DNA from: an uncultured Bacteroidota bacterium
GTDB lineage: Bacteria; Bacteroidota; Bacteroidia; Flavobacteriales; Flavobacteriaceae
Direction of reading: 5' to 3'
Length of the DNA: 39,639 bases
Assembly (NCBI GenBank): GCA_902554655.1
Contig: CACDPE010000011.1
Span: 1 to 39,639 of the forward strand
How positions within the stretch are numbered: position 1 is the first letter of the stretch; each line of letters opens with the position of its first letter. Positions 1 through 8,773 of this stretch are shown in pieces. Below the pieces are notes generated by a model. It ran no database searches and had not been told where the DNA came from. It was given only the letters and a program-made list of their open reading frames with translations. Made by a program: the position numbers and the translations under genes.

Positions 1-661
1 TTGGAGCACCTTTTTCTGAAGCTTCCTCGATGAAATCAAAATCTAACACTAAATTCAAAGAAGCGATAATTACAATAAACAAACTAACTAAAATGCTAGT
101 CATAGATCCATTTGTGGGATCAAATATTGCTAGACCTCCTCCAAAAAAACTCGCAATAAACGATATAATATAAAAAAGTGCAATACCACCAGTAGCTGCA
201 AATATGCCTAGTTTAAAATTTTCAGTTGGCTTTATTAAGCCCGATCTATATGCCAATAATAGTGAAAGTAAAATAGTTACAGTCAATAACACTGCATTGT
301 GTACAATACCTTCATACATCTGGCCGTACATAAATGAGATACCGCCTAGAAATAAGCCTTGAAAAAGGGCATATATTGGGACAGTAATAGGAGCATACTG
401 TTTTTTAAAAATTGTAAAAATAGCAACAGCTAAGCCTAATAAACATCCTGGTAAAATTAAAGAAACTATCTGCTCGGTATAAACATAATAACCCGATCCA
501 ATCATTAACAACAAGGAAAAAGCAGTTTTATCAACAGTTCCTTTAATTGTCATTAATTCATTACGAGTTACGGGACCTCTTTGGACATCAGAAATTGTTT
601 CTTTAAACGAGTTTTTATTTAAAGCAGGATTACCGGACCTAAAACTTAGATGTCTAGACAT
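1..661 (-). CDS. Bax inhibitor-1/YccA family membrane protein (partial)
   Basis: An open frame of 220 codons begins at an ATG at 661 and runs off the left edge, so the C-terminus is missing. The N-terminus contains RSGNPALNKNSF, typical of the Bacteroidota Bax inhibitor-1/YccA-like family. It is followed by several hydrophobic helices with the family-like stretches FQGLFLGGISF and YRSGLIKPTENF. The protein should be an inner-membrane multi-pass protein. Its role in bacteria is not firmly known; relatives have been linked to ion leak or FtsH regulation. Only 20 bases separate it from the divergent gene that starts at 682. Confidence 0.85.
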   Translation of the reverse strand, partial: MSRHLSFRSGNPALNKNSFKETISDVQRGPVTRNELMTIKGTVDKTAFSLLLMIGSGYYVYTEQIVSLILPGCLLGLAVAIFTIFKKQYAPITVPIYALFQGLFLGGISFMYGQMYEGIVHNAVLLTVTILLSLLLAYRSGLIKPTENFKLGIFAATGGIALFYIISFIASFFGGGLAIFDPTNGSMTSILVSLFIVIIASLNLVLDFDFIEEASEKGAP

Positions 662-681
662 AATTATATTAACTTTATAAT

Positions 682-1476
682 GTGAAAAAAATATATATTT
701 TTCTACTCTTCTTCTACATCAATAACTATGCCCAAAAAAATGATTTAATGGATGAAGTATTTCCAATATTTAATGTTTGTAAGTTATTGCCTGACAATAA
801 ACAAGAACAATGCTTTACCGAATCTCTTCAAGAGCATATTGAAATAAACTTTCTTTATCCAAAATCAGTATGGGATCTAAATCTAGAAGCAATAGTTAAT
901 GTAAAATTTGATATTGATGAAAATGGAGAAATAGATAATATTAAACCTAATGCTAATTTAGTTGGGGTTAGCTTTATTCAAAAAAGAGCTTTAAATAATG
1001 CTAAACAAGTTTTTGAAATTGCTGCACTTCAAATCATGGAAAAATTACCATTATTAACTCCAGCTAAAATTAATAATGTGCCAACAAAAAAAACATTTCA
1101 AATTTCTATTAAATATCAAATACCCAAAGAAATGAGTTTTGTAGATGTTGAAAATGCCCCTATTTTAAAAGGTTGTGAAGATACATCTGGTGAAGAATCT
1201 AAAACATGCTTTAAACAAGTTCTTGCAAATCACATTAGTAAAAACTTTAAATATCCAAGAAGAGCTGTGAGAAATGAAATTGAAGGTGATGTTTTTATTC
1301 AATTTTCAATTGATCAATACGGATATCTCATAGATTTTACTACAATCGGCCCAAGTAGAATTTTAGAGGATGAGGCTTTCAGAATAATGTCGCTACTTGA
1401 AATATCTAAACCCGCAACTTTTAATGGAAAAAATATTAAAATAACTTACGCATTACCAATATCATTCAGATTATAA
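682..1476 (+). CDS. Secreted protein with two TonB C-terminal-like domains
   Basis: 264 residues with an N-terminal signal peptide (roughly 1-18) and no transmembrane anchor or proline-rich spacer. Two similar halves follow, about 35-145 and 155-264. Each has a Cys-containing CF motif, a YP motif (NFLYPKSV and NFKYPRRAV) and a V-x-F-x-ID-x-x-G-x-I/L strand, the layout of TonB_C domains in Bacteroidota. It is therefore probably a periplasmic TonB-C-like protein and not a classical energy transducer. The start is GTG in the context ATGTGA, because the ATG at 680 is closed at once by a stop. It converges on the DoxX gene. Confidence 0.8.
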   Translation: MKKIYIFLLFFYINNYAQKNDLMDEVFPIFNVCKLLPDNKQEQCFTESLQEHIEINFLYPKSVWDLNLEAIVNVKFDIDENGEIDNIKPNANLVGVSFIQKRALNNAKQVFEIAALQIMEKLPLLTPAKINNVPTKKTFQISIKYQIPKEMSFVDVENAPILKGCEDTSGEESKTCFKQVLANHISKNFKYPRRAVRNEIEGDVFIQFSIDQYGYLIDFTTIGPSRILEDEAFRIMSLLEISKPATFNGKNIKITYALPISFRL

Positions 1477-1495
1477 CAACACTCTAGAATAAAAT

Positions 1496-1867
1496 CTATG
1501 AGTTAAACTTATCAATAGAATACTTTCCTGGACCAGAAATCATAAAAAATACAAAAACAGCTAAAAATAAAATAGCCTTCTCCATTCTTGAAAATGGATC
1601 ACTTAAATGAACAATAAATGCTGCTACAAACATTGTTGCTGCAGGAAAAAAACTGAAAAATTTAGTCTTAAAACCAATCAAAATAAAAATTGGGGCAATA
1701 AATTCAGAAAAAACTGCTAGAAATAATGTTGGAGCTTCTCCAATTCCAATTGGATCCGAAAATTTGAAGTTACCATCGATTAATTTGTTTAATTTTCCAA
1801 GACCATGGCCATAAATCATAGCGCCGCAAAAAACAATTCTTAGTAAAAGTAAACCTATATTATTCAT
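1496..1867 (-). CDS. DoxX family membrane protein
   Basis: 123 residues with four hydrophobic helices. The DoxX-type motif GHGLGKL follows the first helix and a SEFIAPIFILIGFKTK segment lies in the second. DoxX proteins are small integral membrane proteins, some tied to redox or thiol stress; the substrate here is unknown. It lies 6 bases after the YqaA/DedA-like gene on the same strand, so the two are probably co-transcribed. A second DoxX-like gene lies at 14052-14429. Confidence 0.85.
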   Translation of the reverse strand: MNNIGLLLLRIVFCGAMIYGHGLGKLNKLIDGNFKFSDPIGIGEAPTLFLAVFSEFIAPIFILIGFKTKFFSFFPAATMFVAAFIVHLSDPFSRMEKAILFLAVFVFFMISGPGKYSIDKFNS

Positions 1868-1873
1868 TTAATA

Positions 1874-2326
1874 TTAAGAAACAATTTCTATACCATAATA
1901 TATAAGTATCGAAACTACAATAAATCTAATTGTTTTTCCAAACAACATCCAAATACTAACTTTTGTGAAATTAACTTTAAAAAAACCTAAACTTAAAGCT
2001 AATATATCACCAAGAAAAGGCATCCAGGAAAAAAATGCTATAAAACTACCATACCTATCTATCTTAATTTTAAAATTGAATACTCTTTCTTTTTTTATTT
2101 TGAAATATTTTTCAATTTTTCTCCAATCTCCAATTCTTCCAATGAAATAAGTAAATATACTTCCAAACCAATTTCCTAATGTCGCAATTATTATACTTAA
2201 CGGAATATTAAATCCTTTTGCAATAAGAACACTTAGTACAATCTCTGGACTAAGTGGAATTAAAGTTGCTGATAAAAAGCTTGATATAAATAATCCCAAA
2301 TAACCAAGCTCTTGAAAATATTCCAT
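1874..2326 (-). CDS. YqaA/DedA (VTT-domain) family membrane protein
   Basis: 150 residues, hydrophobic throughout. It has an N-terminal re-entrant-like LPLSPEIVL-type region (SATLIPLSPEIV), a GNWFGSIFTYFIGR segment and the motif FFSWMPFLGDILALSLGFF near residue 100, characteristic of the YqaA branch of DedA-like proteins. DedA relatives act in lipid-carrier or phospholipid flipping and membrane homeostasis; the YqaA branch is uncharacterised. It is the first gene of a two-gene run with the DoxX gene. Confidence 0.85.
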   Translation of the reverse strand: MEYFQELGYLGLFISSFLSATLIPLSPEIVLSVLIAKGFNIPLSIIIATLGNWFGSIFTYFIGRIGDWRKIEKYFKIKKERVFNFKIKIDRYGSFIAFFSWMPFLGDILALSLGFFKVNFTKVSIWMLFGKTIRFIVVSILIYYGIEIVS

Positions 2327-2376
2327 TTTTTAAATTTCTATAAATCTAAATTTTTAACTTGAATAATAAAAAGCAA

Positions 2377-2742
2377 ATGAGTTTTAAAGTAATTAATTTT
2401 AAAAATAAATTTTCAAAATTTAATGATTTATGGTCACCAAAAGTGATTTCTGAATTAAATAATTATCAATTCAAACTTGTTAAAATTAATAATGATTTTA
2501 TTTGGCATAAACATGATGATACAGATGAAGCATTTATAGTTATTGAAGGAAAAATGTTTATTGAGCTCAGAAATGAAACAGTTGAGATTAATGAGGGCGA
2601 GATGATAGTGATACCAAAAGGAACAGAGCATAAGCCATTCTCGAAAAAAGAAACAAAAGTTATGATTATTGAACCAAAAGGTGTTACAAATACTGGTAAT
2701 AAAAGAGATAAATTAACAGCGCCTAATAACACATGGATTTAA
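2377..2742 (+). CDS. Cupin domain protein
   Basis: Small single-domain cupin of 121 residues from ATG 2377. Cupin motif 1 is visible as WHKHDDTDEAFIVIEG (two His plus a Glu) and motif 2 as VIPKGTEHKPF with the third His, so a divalent-metal site is likely intact. No signal peptide, so cytoplasmic. The substrate cannot be read from the sequence. An in-frame TTG at 2359 would add six residues; the ATG is preferred because the family usually begins close to the FKVINFK segment. Its 3' end overlaps the sulfatase 3' end by 4 bases on the opposite strand. Confidence 0.85.
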   Translation: MSFKVINFKNKFSKFNDLWSPKVISELNNYQFKLVKINNDFIWHKHDDTDEAFIVIEGKMFIELRNETVEINEGEMIVIPKGTEHKPFSKKETKVMIIEPKGVTNTGNKRDKLTAPNNTWI

Positions 2743-4253
2743 TTAAAAATTCTTTTTAAATCTAAAGTATCTTTCATTTTTTGTTGTAGCACAATTAGAT
2801 CATCAAACAAATTTTTAACTAATTGTGAATTTTGTTTTTTATATGCAAGATTTGAAATTTCATATGGATCATCTTTCAAATTATATAACTCCATTCTCTT
2901 ATTTTTAGGGAATAGTATTAGTTTATAATCATCTTTTCTAATCATTCTTTGATAGTCGTTAAAATCACTTTGACAGCAGCTGTAAGTCCCATATATAGCA
3001 TCATGTATTTTTTGATTTTTTTTATTTATAACAACATCCTTGAAACTTTTAAAATCTATGTTGTCTGGAATTTTAATATTGGCTAAATCTAATGTAGTTG
3101 GAAAAATATCTTGCAGATATATATCTTGATTATATATTGAATTTGCTTCAATGTCAGGTCCATAAAGAATCATTGGTACTCTAATACTGTGTTCATAAAG
3201 ACTTTGCTTGCCTAAAAGACCATGTTGACCTACAGAAAGACCATGATCAGATGTAAATATTATATAAGTATTATCCATCAAATTTAAATTTTCTAAATGT
3301 TTCATAATTTTTCCAACCTGCTCGTCTAAATGAGTAATAATAGCATAATACTCTTGAATATGTTTTTTAACAGCAAATTCAGTCCGAGGATAAGGTGCTA
3401 ATGCTTCATCTCTCAATTTTGGTTGATTTCCAATTTCGTACATAAATGGATGCTTGGGTAAATAATTTTTAGGTAATGAAATTTTTTCAATAGGATACAT
3501 ATCTAAAAATTTTTTAGGGGATTGCCTCGGATCGTGTGGAGCATTAAATGCTAAATACATAAAAAAAGGATCTTTGAAATTTTGAGAATCATCAATAAAT
3601 TCAATTGCATTATCAGCAATAAGCTCACTCCAATGTTTACCACCCTGCCAAAAACCTCCAAATATTGAGTCAGTCGGACTCCAAGAATTATCTTTTTCAT
3701 TGGTAGGTCTACCATAACCAGAAGGCATGTAATCACTTAATTCTCTCAAATCATTTGATTCTTCTTTCCACTTAATTACCTGTTTATAGAAAACAGGACC
3801 ATTATCACTAGGCATTCCTGGTTTTGGATCTTTAACAATATCAAATAATTTATTAACAGGAAGATTAACGTGCCACTTTCCAGTCATATATGTTTTGTAA
3901 CCATGATTTTTTAAAATTTTTGGCCATGAATTTAAGATTGCTTTTTCTACATCTATATTTTCGGAATCTAAATTTTCTTTTGCTTTCCAAAGAGATTTAC
4001 CTGAAATTATCATCGATCTTGAGGCAACACATACTGCACCATGCCAACCTCCCATATTATATGTATTACTCATAATAGCACCGCTTTTTGCTAAACGATC
4101 TAAATTCGGTGTAATTACTTCATTTTGGGATATCAGACCAATTGTATCAAACCTTTGATCGTCTGTGTAAATAAAAATAAAATTTGGTGATTCTTTGTTC
4201 AATGAGCATGCTGAAATAGCTATGATGATAAGCAAGTATTTAATAAATTTCAT
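2739..4253 (-). CDS. Lipoprotein sulfatase (formylglycine-dependent)
   Basis: 504 residues. An N-terminal lipobox (IAISAC, Cys16) anchors it to the envelope. Metal-binding DD lies at residues 31-32 (FIYTDDQR). The sulfatase signature contains CVASR with Cys75, which fits the C-x-A-x-R form needed for conversion to formylglycine by an anaerobic-type or FGE maturase. Later motifs include TGKWHVN, APHDPR and TSDHGLSVGQHG, with the second metal site and catalytic His/Lys residues. It probably removes sulfate esters from algal or glycosaminoglycan-like polysaccharides. No maturase or SusC/D pair is visible here. It is transcribed alone. Confidence 0.92.
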   Translation of the reverse strand: MKFIKYLLIIIAISACSLNKESPNFIFIYTDDQRFDTIGLISQNEVITPNLDRLAKSGAIMSNTYNMGGWHGAVCVASRSMIISGKSLWKAKENLDSENIDVEKAILNSWPKILKNHGYKTYMTGKWHVNLPVNKLFDIVKDPKPGMPSDNGPVFYKQVIKWKEESNDLRELSDYMPSGYGRPTNEKDNSWSPTDSIFGGFWQGGKHWSELIADNAIEFIDDSQNFKDPFFMYLAFNAPHDPRQSPKKFLDMYPIEKISLPKNYLPKHPFMYEIGNQPKLRDEALAPYPRTEFAVKKHIQEYYAIITHLDEQVGKIMKHLENLNLMDNTYIIFTSDHGLSVGQHGLLGKQSLYEHSIRVPMILYGPDIEANSIYNQDIYLQDIFPTTLDLANIKIPDNIDFKSFKDVVINKKNQKIHDAIYGTYSCCQSDFNDYQRMIRKDDYKLILFPKNKRMELYNLKDDPYEISNLAYKKQNSQLVKNLFDDLIVLQQKMKDTLDLKRIFN

Positions 4254-4288
4254 TAACTTAAATATAGTTATTATAAAATCGATTTTTA

Positions 4289-4441
4289 ATGAAATTAATC
4301 ACAAGACAATATCTAAAGAAAAAAATTAACAAGCTTAACAAAAAAATTCATAGAGCCGAGGATCAGGAAAATACTAACAAAGTTTGGTGGAGAAAAATGA
4401 AGTTGGATAAACTTAAATATAAATTAAGTAAAATTAAATGA
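4289..4441 (+). CDS. Small basic protein of 50 residues
   Basis: A 50-codon frame starts at ATG 4289 and ends in TGA at 4439-4441, which overlaps the ATG of the next gene as ATGA. The product is very rich in lysine (LKKKINKLNKKI, then WWRKMKLDKLKYKLSKIK at the C-terminus) and predicted helical with no signal peptide. The tight overlap with the pterin dehydratase gene, and the fact that it fills an otherwise empty 184-base gap, support a real gene. I do not recognise its family; a short coiled-coil or nucleic-acid-binding protein is possible. Confidence 0.6.
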   Translation: MKLITRQYLKKKINKLNKKIHRAEDQENTNKVWWRKMKLDKLKYKLSKIK

Positions 4442-4740
4442 GAAAAAAATTAGATGACTCTCAAATTATTGAATCATTGTCTAAACTTACATTAGATTGG
4501 GTCTTAGAGGACGGATTTCTTAAAAAATCTTTCAAATTTAAAAGCTTTAATAATGCTATAAAATTTATAAAAAAAGTGTCCGTTATGTGTGAAGAAATAA
4601 ACCACCATCCAAAGTGGACAAACATTTATAATATTATTGATATTGAATTAAACACACATGACTTAAATGGAATCTCAGAACTTGATTTTAAACTTTCAGA
4701 GTACATGAACATCACATATAATGAAATAGAAAGTGATTAA
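4438..4740 (+). CDS. Pterin-4a-carbinolamine dehydratase
   Basis: 100 residues, the usual length for the family (PhhB/PCD). The signature lies near residues 52-80: EEINHHPKW with the paired catalytic histidines, then Y, then NTHDLNG, followed by an Asp. The enzyme dehydrates 4a-hydroxytetrahydrobiopterin to recycle the pterin cofactor of aromatic amino acid hydroxylases. No hydroxylase gene is in the window. The start overlaps the stop of the small basic gene, implying translational coupling. Confidence 0.92.
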   Translation: MRKKLDDSQIIESLSKLTLDWVLEDGFLKKSFKFKSFNNAIKFIKKVSVMCEEINHHPKWTNIYNIIDIELNTHDLNGISELDFKLSEYMNITYNEIESD

Positions 4741-4752
4741 ATTTCTAAATAA

Positions 4753-5172
4753 TTGAAACATCTACTATTTATAATTTTAAGTACGATTTTATTATTAAAT
4801 AATAATAATCTTTATTTAGAAATTGTAATCCCAAATATAAAACAAGATGGCATCATTTATATTGCGATTTATGATAATGCTGATGATTACAGTTCAGGCG
4901 ATGAATCTCAAGATATCATGGCTTATAATATAATTGAGCCGGTATTTAGAGGAGTTTATTCAAAGAAAATATCTTTGAAGAAAGGAGTATATGCAATAAA
5001 AGTTCTCGTAGATAATAATGACAATGGTAAAATTGATGTTAATTTTTTTGGAATTCCAAAAGAACAATTTGGTTTTTCAAATAATGTACTGGGAATATTA
5101 GGTGTTCCAAAATTTGAAAAAGCTTCTTTTAAATTAAATTCTAACAAAAAAATCGAAATTAAACTTAGATAA
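4753..5172 (+). CDS. DUF2141 family secreted protein
   Basis: 139 residues with a hydrophobic N-terminus (signal peptide about 1-18) and a single beta-sandwich-like domain. The diagnostic DUF2141 core is present: KVLVDNNDNGKIDVNFFGIPKEQFGFSN contains the acidic D-x-N-x-N-G-K-x-D repeat and the G-x-P-x-E-x-x-GFSN motif. Function is unknown; it is probably periplasmic. The start is a TTG 12 bases after the pterin dehydratase stop. Its stop TAA shares its last base with the ATG of the GH18 gene (TAATG), so the three genes form one run. Confidence 0.85.
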   Translation: MKHLLFIILSTILLLNNNNLYLEIVIPNIKQDGIIYIAIYDNADDYSSGDESQDIMAYNIIEPVFRGVYSKKISLKKGVYAIKVLVDNNDNGKIDVNFFGIPKEQFGFSNNVLGILGVPKFEKASFKLNSNKKIEIKLR

Positions 5173-6212
5173 TGAGAAATCCCTTAATATTAATTTTTTT
5201 TTTATTAACGATTGTTGCATGTAATAATGATGAAGATGACAATGTTGAAAACAGTAATGAAATAATCCTTTTCTCCGAACAAGCTAGAGTTGTTGGTTAT
5301 TTGCCAACATGGAGGTTTGCATTAACTGACAAAATTGATTTTTGTAAATTAACTCATATAAATATTGCATTTGGAAATCCTTTGGAAGATGGAACAATAC
5401 AACTATCAAACCCATCGGCTATTTCAAATCTTGAACAGCTAATAAATACTGCAAAATCGCAAAACAGCGGTATTAAATTTTATATTTCTTTAGCAGGTGG
5501 AGTTTTATCTGACCAAGTAGCTGACACTTGGAAGAATTTTCTTGCAAATAATCAAGATAGACCAAAATTAATTGATAAAATAATTGAATTCGTATTGGAA
5601 AATAAATTAGACGGTGTTGATGTGGATTTGGAATGGACCCATGTTACAAATGGTTACAGTGATTTTGTAATTGAACTTAAACAAGAACTTTCTGCTCATG
5701 GTAAAGGCATGACCGCAGCCTTTCCTTCAGAAAAAAAATTTTCTCAAATTTCAGATCAAGCATTAGCAGTTTTTGACTTTATTAATATTATGGCATACGA
5801 TTATACAGGCTCTTGGGATCCTTCATCGCCTGGTCAACATAGTTCTTACAATCATGCCCAAAGAGGAATTAATTATTGGAAAAATATTGTAGGAATACCT
5901 GGTGAAAAATTAACTCTTGGTGTTCCATTCTATGGATATGATTTTCAAAATTCCACAACTGTTAATTCATTTACATATGGTTCTATGGTTGCTTCAAACA
6001 TTGCAAACTCTGAAAGAGATCAGGTTGAAAATAAATATTACAATGGTAGATCAACTATTGCTAATAAAGTTGAATTAGCAGCTCAAAAATTAAGTGGGAT
6101 AATGATATGGGAATTAGGTCAAGATTCATTTACTGAATATTCACTACTAGAAACTATTCATAAAACTTACACAGATTTAGGAGTAAAAACAACGGAACTC
6201 TGCGGAAATTAA
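5172..6212 (+). CDS. GH18 family glycoside hydrolase, lipoprotein
   Basis: 346 residues. A lipobox (TIVAC, Cys17) is followed by an acidic stretch NNDEDDNVEN, which resembles Bacteroidota signals for lipoprotein export to the cell surface. The TIM-barrel GH18 signature D-G-V-D-V-D-L-E at residues 147-154 has the catalytic Glu154, and MAYDYTGSWDP supplies the conserved M-x-Y-D. The early strand VVGYLPTWR and the YISLAGG motif also fit. Expected activity is hydrolysis of chitin or related GlcNAc polymers, probably at the cell surface. It is the last gene of the plus-strand run beginning at 4289. Confidence 0.92.
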   Translation: MRNPLILIFFLLTIVACNNDEDDNVENSNEIILFSEQARVVGYLPTWRFALTDKIDFCKLTHINIAFGNPLEDGTIQLSNPSAISNLEQLINTAKSQNSGIKFYISLAGGVLSDQVADTWKNFLANNQDRPKLIDKIIEFVLENKLDGVDVDLEWTHVTNGYSDFVIELKQELSAHGKGMTAAFPSEKKFSQISDQALAVFDFINIMAYDYTGSWDPSSPGQHSSYNHAQRGINYWKNIVGIPGEKLTLGVPFYGYDFQNSTTVNSFTYGSMVASNIANSERDQVENKYYNGRSTIANKVELAAQKLSGIMIWELGQDSFTEYSLLETIHKTYTDLGVKTTELCGN

Positions 6213-6232
6213 AAGTTATTAATTTAAATATT

Positions 6233-6240
6233 TACTTTTG
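6233..6240 (+). promoter_or_regulatory. Candidate Bacteroidota -7 promoter element for mscS-like gene
   Basis: TACTTTTG matches the Bacteroidota -7 consensus TAnnTTTG exactly and lies 14 bases before the ATG at 6255. A matching -33 TTTG is not apparent. A transcription start near 6243 would give a leader of about 12 bases. Confidence 0.4.
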
Positions 6241-6254
6241 TAAAAAAGTTTAAA

Positions 6255-7364
6255 ATGGATCAACTTGAATTTTTACAAATAGAATTTCTTGAAAATTCAA
6301 TTAAAAGCTATTTAATTTTTGGTTTTATACTTTTATTAGGTCTCTTATTAAAATCTTTTATCAGTTCCTATTTTAGGAAAATTATTTATAAAATAGTAGG
6401 CGATAGCTCTAATGAAAATGGAAAGTCTGAATTTGACAACCTACTCAAAAAACCATTAAATTATTTTTTATTAATTATAATTTTTTATCTCTCTTTTAAT
6501 CAATTAACTTTTCCTGAGTCATGGAATCTTGTAAGTTCAAATGAAATTGGATTAAAAATGATTCTTGAAAAGGGAGTTTCACTACTTATCTTAATTACTG
6601 TATTTTGGACTCTTTTAAGAGTTGTTGACTACATTGGTGATAGATTAAAATTTAAAGCTCAAAAAACAGAAAGCAAGGTTGATGATCAGTTAATTCCTTT
6701 TGCAATTGAAATAGGCAAAGTTTTAATTGTAATTTTTGGAATTTTAATTCTTTTAAGTAACGTTTTTAGTGTTGATGTAACTGCACTAGCTGCAGGACTT
6801 GGAGTTGGTGGTGTAGCAATTGCTCTTGCATCCAAAGAAAGTCTAGAAAATCTACTCGGTTCTTTTACTATATTTTTTGACAAACCATTTCAAGTTGGTG
6901 ATATTATCACAGTTGGTAGCATAACAGGCGTTGTTGAAAAAGTTGGATTCCGAAGCACAAGAGTTAGAACTTTTGATAAAAGTTTGGTAACTATTCCAAA
7001 TAAAAATCTTATAAATAGTGAGCTTGATAATTTAAGCTTAAAACCTGTCAGAAAAGTAAAAATTGATATCGGATTAACTTATAACACAACAGTAGATCAA
7101 ATCAAAAATATTGTAAAAGACATTCAGGACTTAGTTGATGACCACCCAAATACTAATGAAGATGGGCTAGTTAGATTCATGAATTTTGGAGCAAGCTCTT
7201 TGGACATAATGGTAGTTTACTTTACCAACAGTCCTGATTGGAAATTACTTGTAGACACAAGACAGGAAATAAATTATAAAATAATTGAAATTGTTAAAAA
7301 ACATGGAAGTGATTTTGCTTTTCCTTCCACCTCTTTATATTTCGAGAATAAATTAAAGCAATAA
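6255..7364 (+). CDS. Mechanosensitive ion channel, MscS family
   Basis: 369 residues. Several N-terminal hydrophobic helices precede the MscS pore helix near 174-206 (TALAAGLGVGGVAIALASK, with the Gly/Ala-rich packing of TM3). The beta domain follows with FDKPFQVGDIITVG and GVVEKVGFRSTRVRTFD, and IPNKNLINSEL leads into the C-terminal cytoplasmic vestibule. The protein should act as an inner-membrane osmotic safety valve. It is longer than E. coli MscS because of extra N-terminal helices. Confidence 0.93.
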   Translation: MDQLEFLQIEFLENSIKSYLIFGFILLLGLLLKSFISSYFRKIIYKIVGDSSNENGKSEFDNLLKKPLNYFLLIIIFYLSFNQLTFPESWNLVSSNEIGLKMILEKGVSLLILITVFWTLLRVVDYIGDRLKFKAQKTESKVDDQLIPFAIEIGKVLIVIFGILILLSNVFSVDVTALAAGLGVGGVAIALASKESLENLLGSFTIFFDKPFQVGDIITVGSITGVVEKVGFRSTRVRTFDKSLVTIPNKNLINSELDNLSLKPVRKVKIDIGLTYNTTVDQIKNIVKDIQDLVDDHPNTNEDGLVRFMNFGASSLDIMVVYFTNSPDWKLLVDTRQEINYKIIEIVKKHGSDFAFPSTSLYFENKLKQ

Positions 7365-7366
7365 TC

Positions 7367-7561
7367 TTGAAAAAAGGAAAGGTATTATTTCTTCTAGTTT
7401 CTATTTCTGGTATCCTTATATTTAGTTCAGGTATTTGTATTCTTGGTGAGTCTATAATTCAGAAAATCAATAATGGAAATTGGTTTTGGGTTGGTACAAT
7501 TGCCCTAATTCTTATAAATGCAGGTGTTTGCTTGATGATCAATGCTAAAAAATATCGTTAA
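7367..7561 (+). CDS. Small two-helix membrane protein
   Basis: 64 residues from a TTG start two bases after the MscS-family stop. There are two hydrophobic helices (about 5-28 and 39-58) separated by a short polar loop (KINNGNW), ending in a basic tail KKYR. I recognise no family. Its position directly behind mscS suggests co-transcription. Its last four bases overlap the 3' end of the convergent DUF2834 gene. Confidence 0.6.
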   Translation: MKKGKVLFLLVSISGILIFSSGICILGESIIQKINNGNWFWVGTIALILINAGVCLMINAKKYR

Positions 7562-7860
7562 ATTTTATCATAATTATCATATAAATAAAGCGGAAGAGCA
7601 AGAGAAAATCCAACTAAAAACATACATAATATATACTTAGCTATACTGATATTTGACTTAAATTTTTTATAAATTAAAAATATTAGAAAGGTTGTTGCAG
7701 CCACTGTAAGATCCATGGATATCATTGAAATAGGATGAGATGAAAATATTTCAGACCAAAAACCATCCATACTTCCGTTATTTATTATGAGAAAATTTAT
7801 TAAATGATAATAAGGAAGAATGACTCCTAAAACGCACATTAATAGTAAAATTTTTTTCAT
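7558..7860 (-). CDS. DUF2834 family membrane protein
   Basis: 100 residues with three predicted helices. The terminal segment FLVGFSLALPLYLY is diagnostic of DUF2834, and the middle has the SMDLTVAATTFLIFLIY helix. Function unknown; inner membrane. It diverges from the esterase gene at 7888 with 27 bases between the two starts. Confidence 0.8.
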   Translation of the reverse strand: MKKILLLMCVLGVILPYYHLINFLIINNGSMDGFWSEIFSSHPISMISMDLTVAATTFLIFLIYKKFKSNISIAKYILCMFLVGFSLALPLYLYDNYDKI

Positions 7861-7887
7861 GATTTTATTATATATTTAAGTAAAAAT

Positions 7888-8772
7888 ATGAAAAAGCTAA
7901 CCTTTTTAACTTTATTTATAATCCTTTTTAGTATCAAATCTCAAGCTCAATTTGGTGGTGGTAATCATCCGCCTGAAATTGATTCTGATAATATTATAAC
8001 CTTTAAAGAAACTGAAACTATTGATCTTAAATTGTGGGTTTTTAATCCTGAAATTGTAACTGGTGATAATTCAGCAATTGTATTCTTTTTCGGTGGAGGA
8101 TGGGTAGGGGGAAGTCCCAGACAATTCATAGAACAAGCAAAATTTTTCTCATCAAAAGGAATGGTAAGTATTATTGCTGATTATCGAGTTTTTTCAAGGG
8201 ATAGTGTAAGAGCTATTAAATGTATCAGTGATGCAAAATCTGCAATTAGGTGGGTCAGAAAAAATGCAAAAAAATTGGGTATAAATGAGAATAGAATAGT
8301 GGCGAGTGGAGGCTCCGCCGGTGGACACTTAGCAGCATCAACTGGAACAATACCTTACTATGATGAAGAAAATGAAAATCAATCAATTAGTTCTAAACCT
8401 AATGCAATGGTACTATTTAATCCTGGACTAATAGCATATGACTTTCAGGATTTAAACAGAGACGATGAGATGATTAAAAGAGCTAGAGTAAGAATTGGTG
8501 ATGATCCTAAAAAAGCGTCCCCATATTATCACGTTGATAATGGAATTGCTCCAACAATAATTTTTCATGGAAAAAGCGATAAGACAGTCCCATATGAATC
8601 AGTAGTATTATATGAAAAAAAGATGAAGGAGTTTGGAAATATTTGTGAATTACACCTTTATGAAGACGAAGAGCATGGTTTTTTTAATTACGGTAGAAAT
8701 TCAGGAATTGCTTTTAAAGACACGATGGAAAAGTCATATAATTTTCTAAAAAAAATTAAATTCATAAAATAA
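7888..8772 (+). CDS. Secreted alpha/beta hydrolase (acetylxylan-esterase/HSL-like)
   Basis: 294 residues with a signal peptide (about 1-20, ending SQA). The oxyanion region is FFFGGGWVGGSP, a variant of HGGG in which His is replaced by Phe. The nucleophile elbow is GGSAGG with Ser143. The acid is probably Asp231 (HGKSDKTVP) and the base His263 (EEHGFF). The fold matches carbohydrate or acyl esterases of the BD-FAE/hormone-sensitive-lipase type. It probably removes acyl groups from periplasmic substrates. The exact substrate is open. Confidence 0.85.
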   Translation: MKKLTFLTLFIILFSIKSQAQFGGGNHPPEIDSDNIITFKETETIDLKLWVFNPEIVTGDNSAIVFFFGGGWVGGSPRQFIEQAKFFSSKGMVSIIADYRVFSRDSVRAIKCISDAKSAIRWVRKNAKKLGINENRIVASGGSAGGHLAASTGTIPYYDEENENQSISSKPNAMVLFNPGLIAYDFQDLNRDDEMIKRARVRIGDDPKKASPYYHVDNGIAPTIIFHGKSDKTVPYESVVLYEKKMKEFGNICELHLYEDEEHGFFNYGRNSGIAFKDTMEKSYNFLKKIKFIK

Positions 8773-8773
8773 A

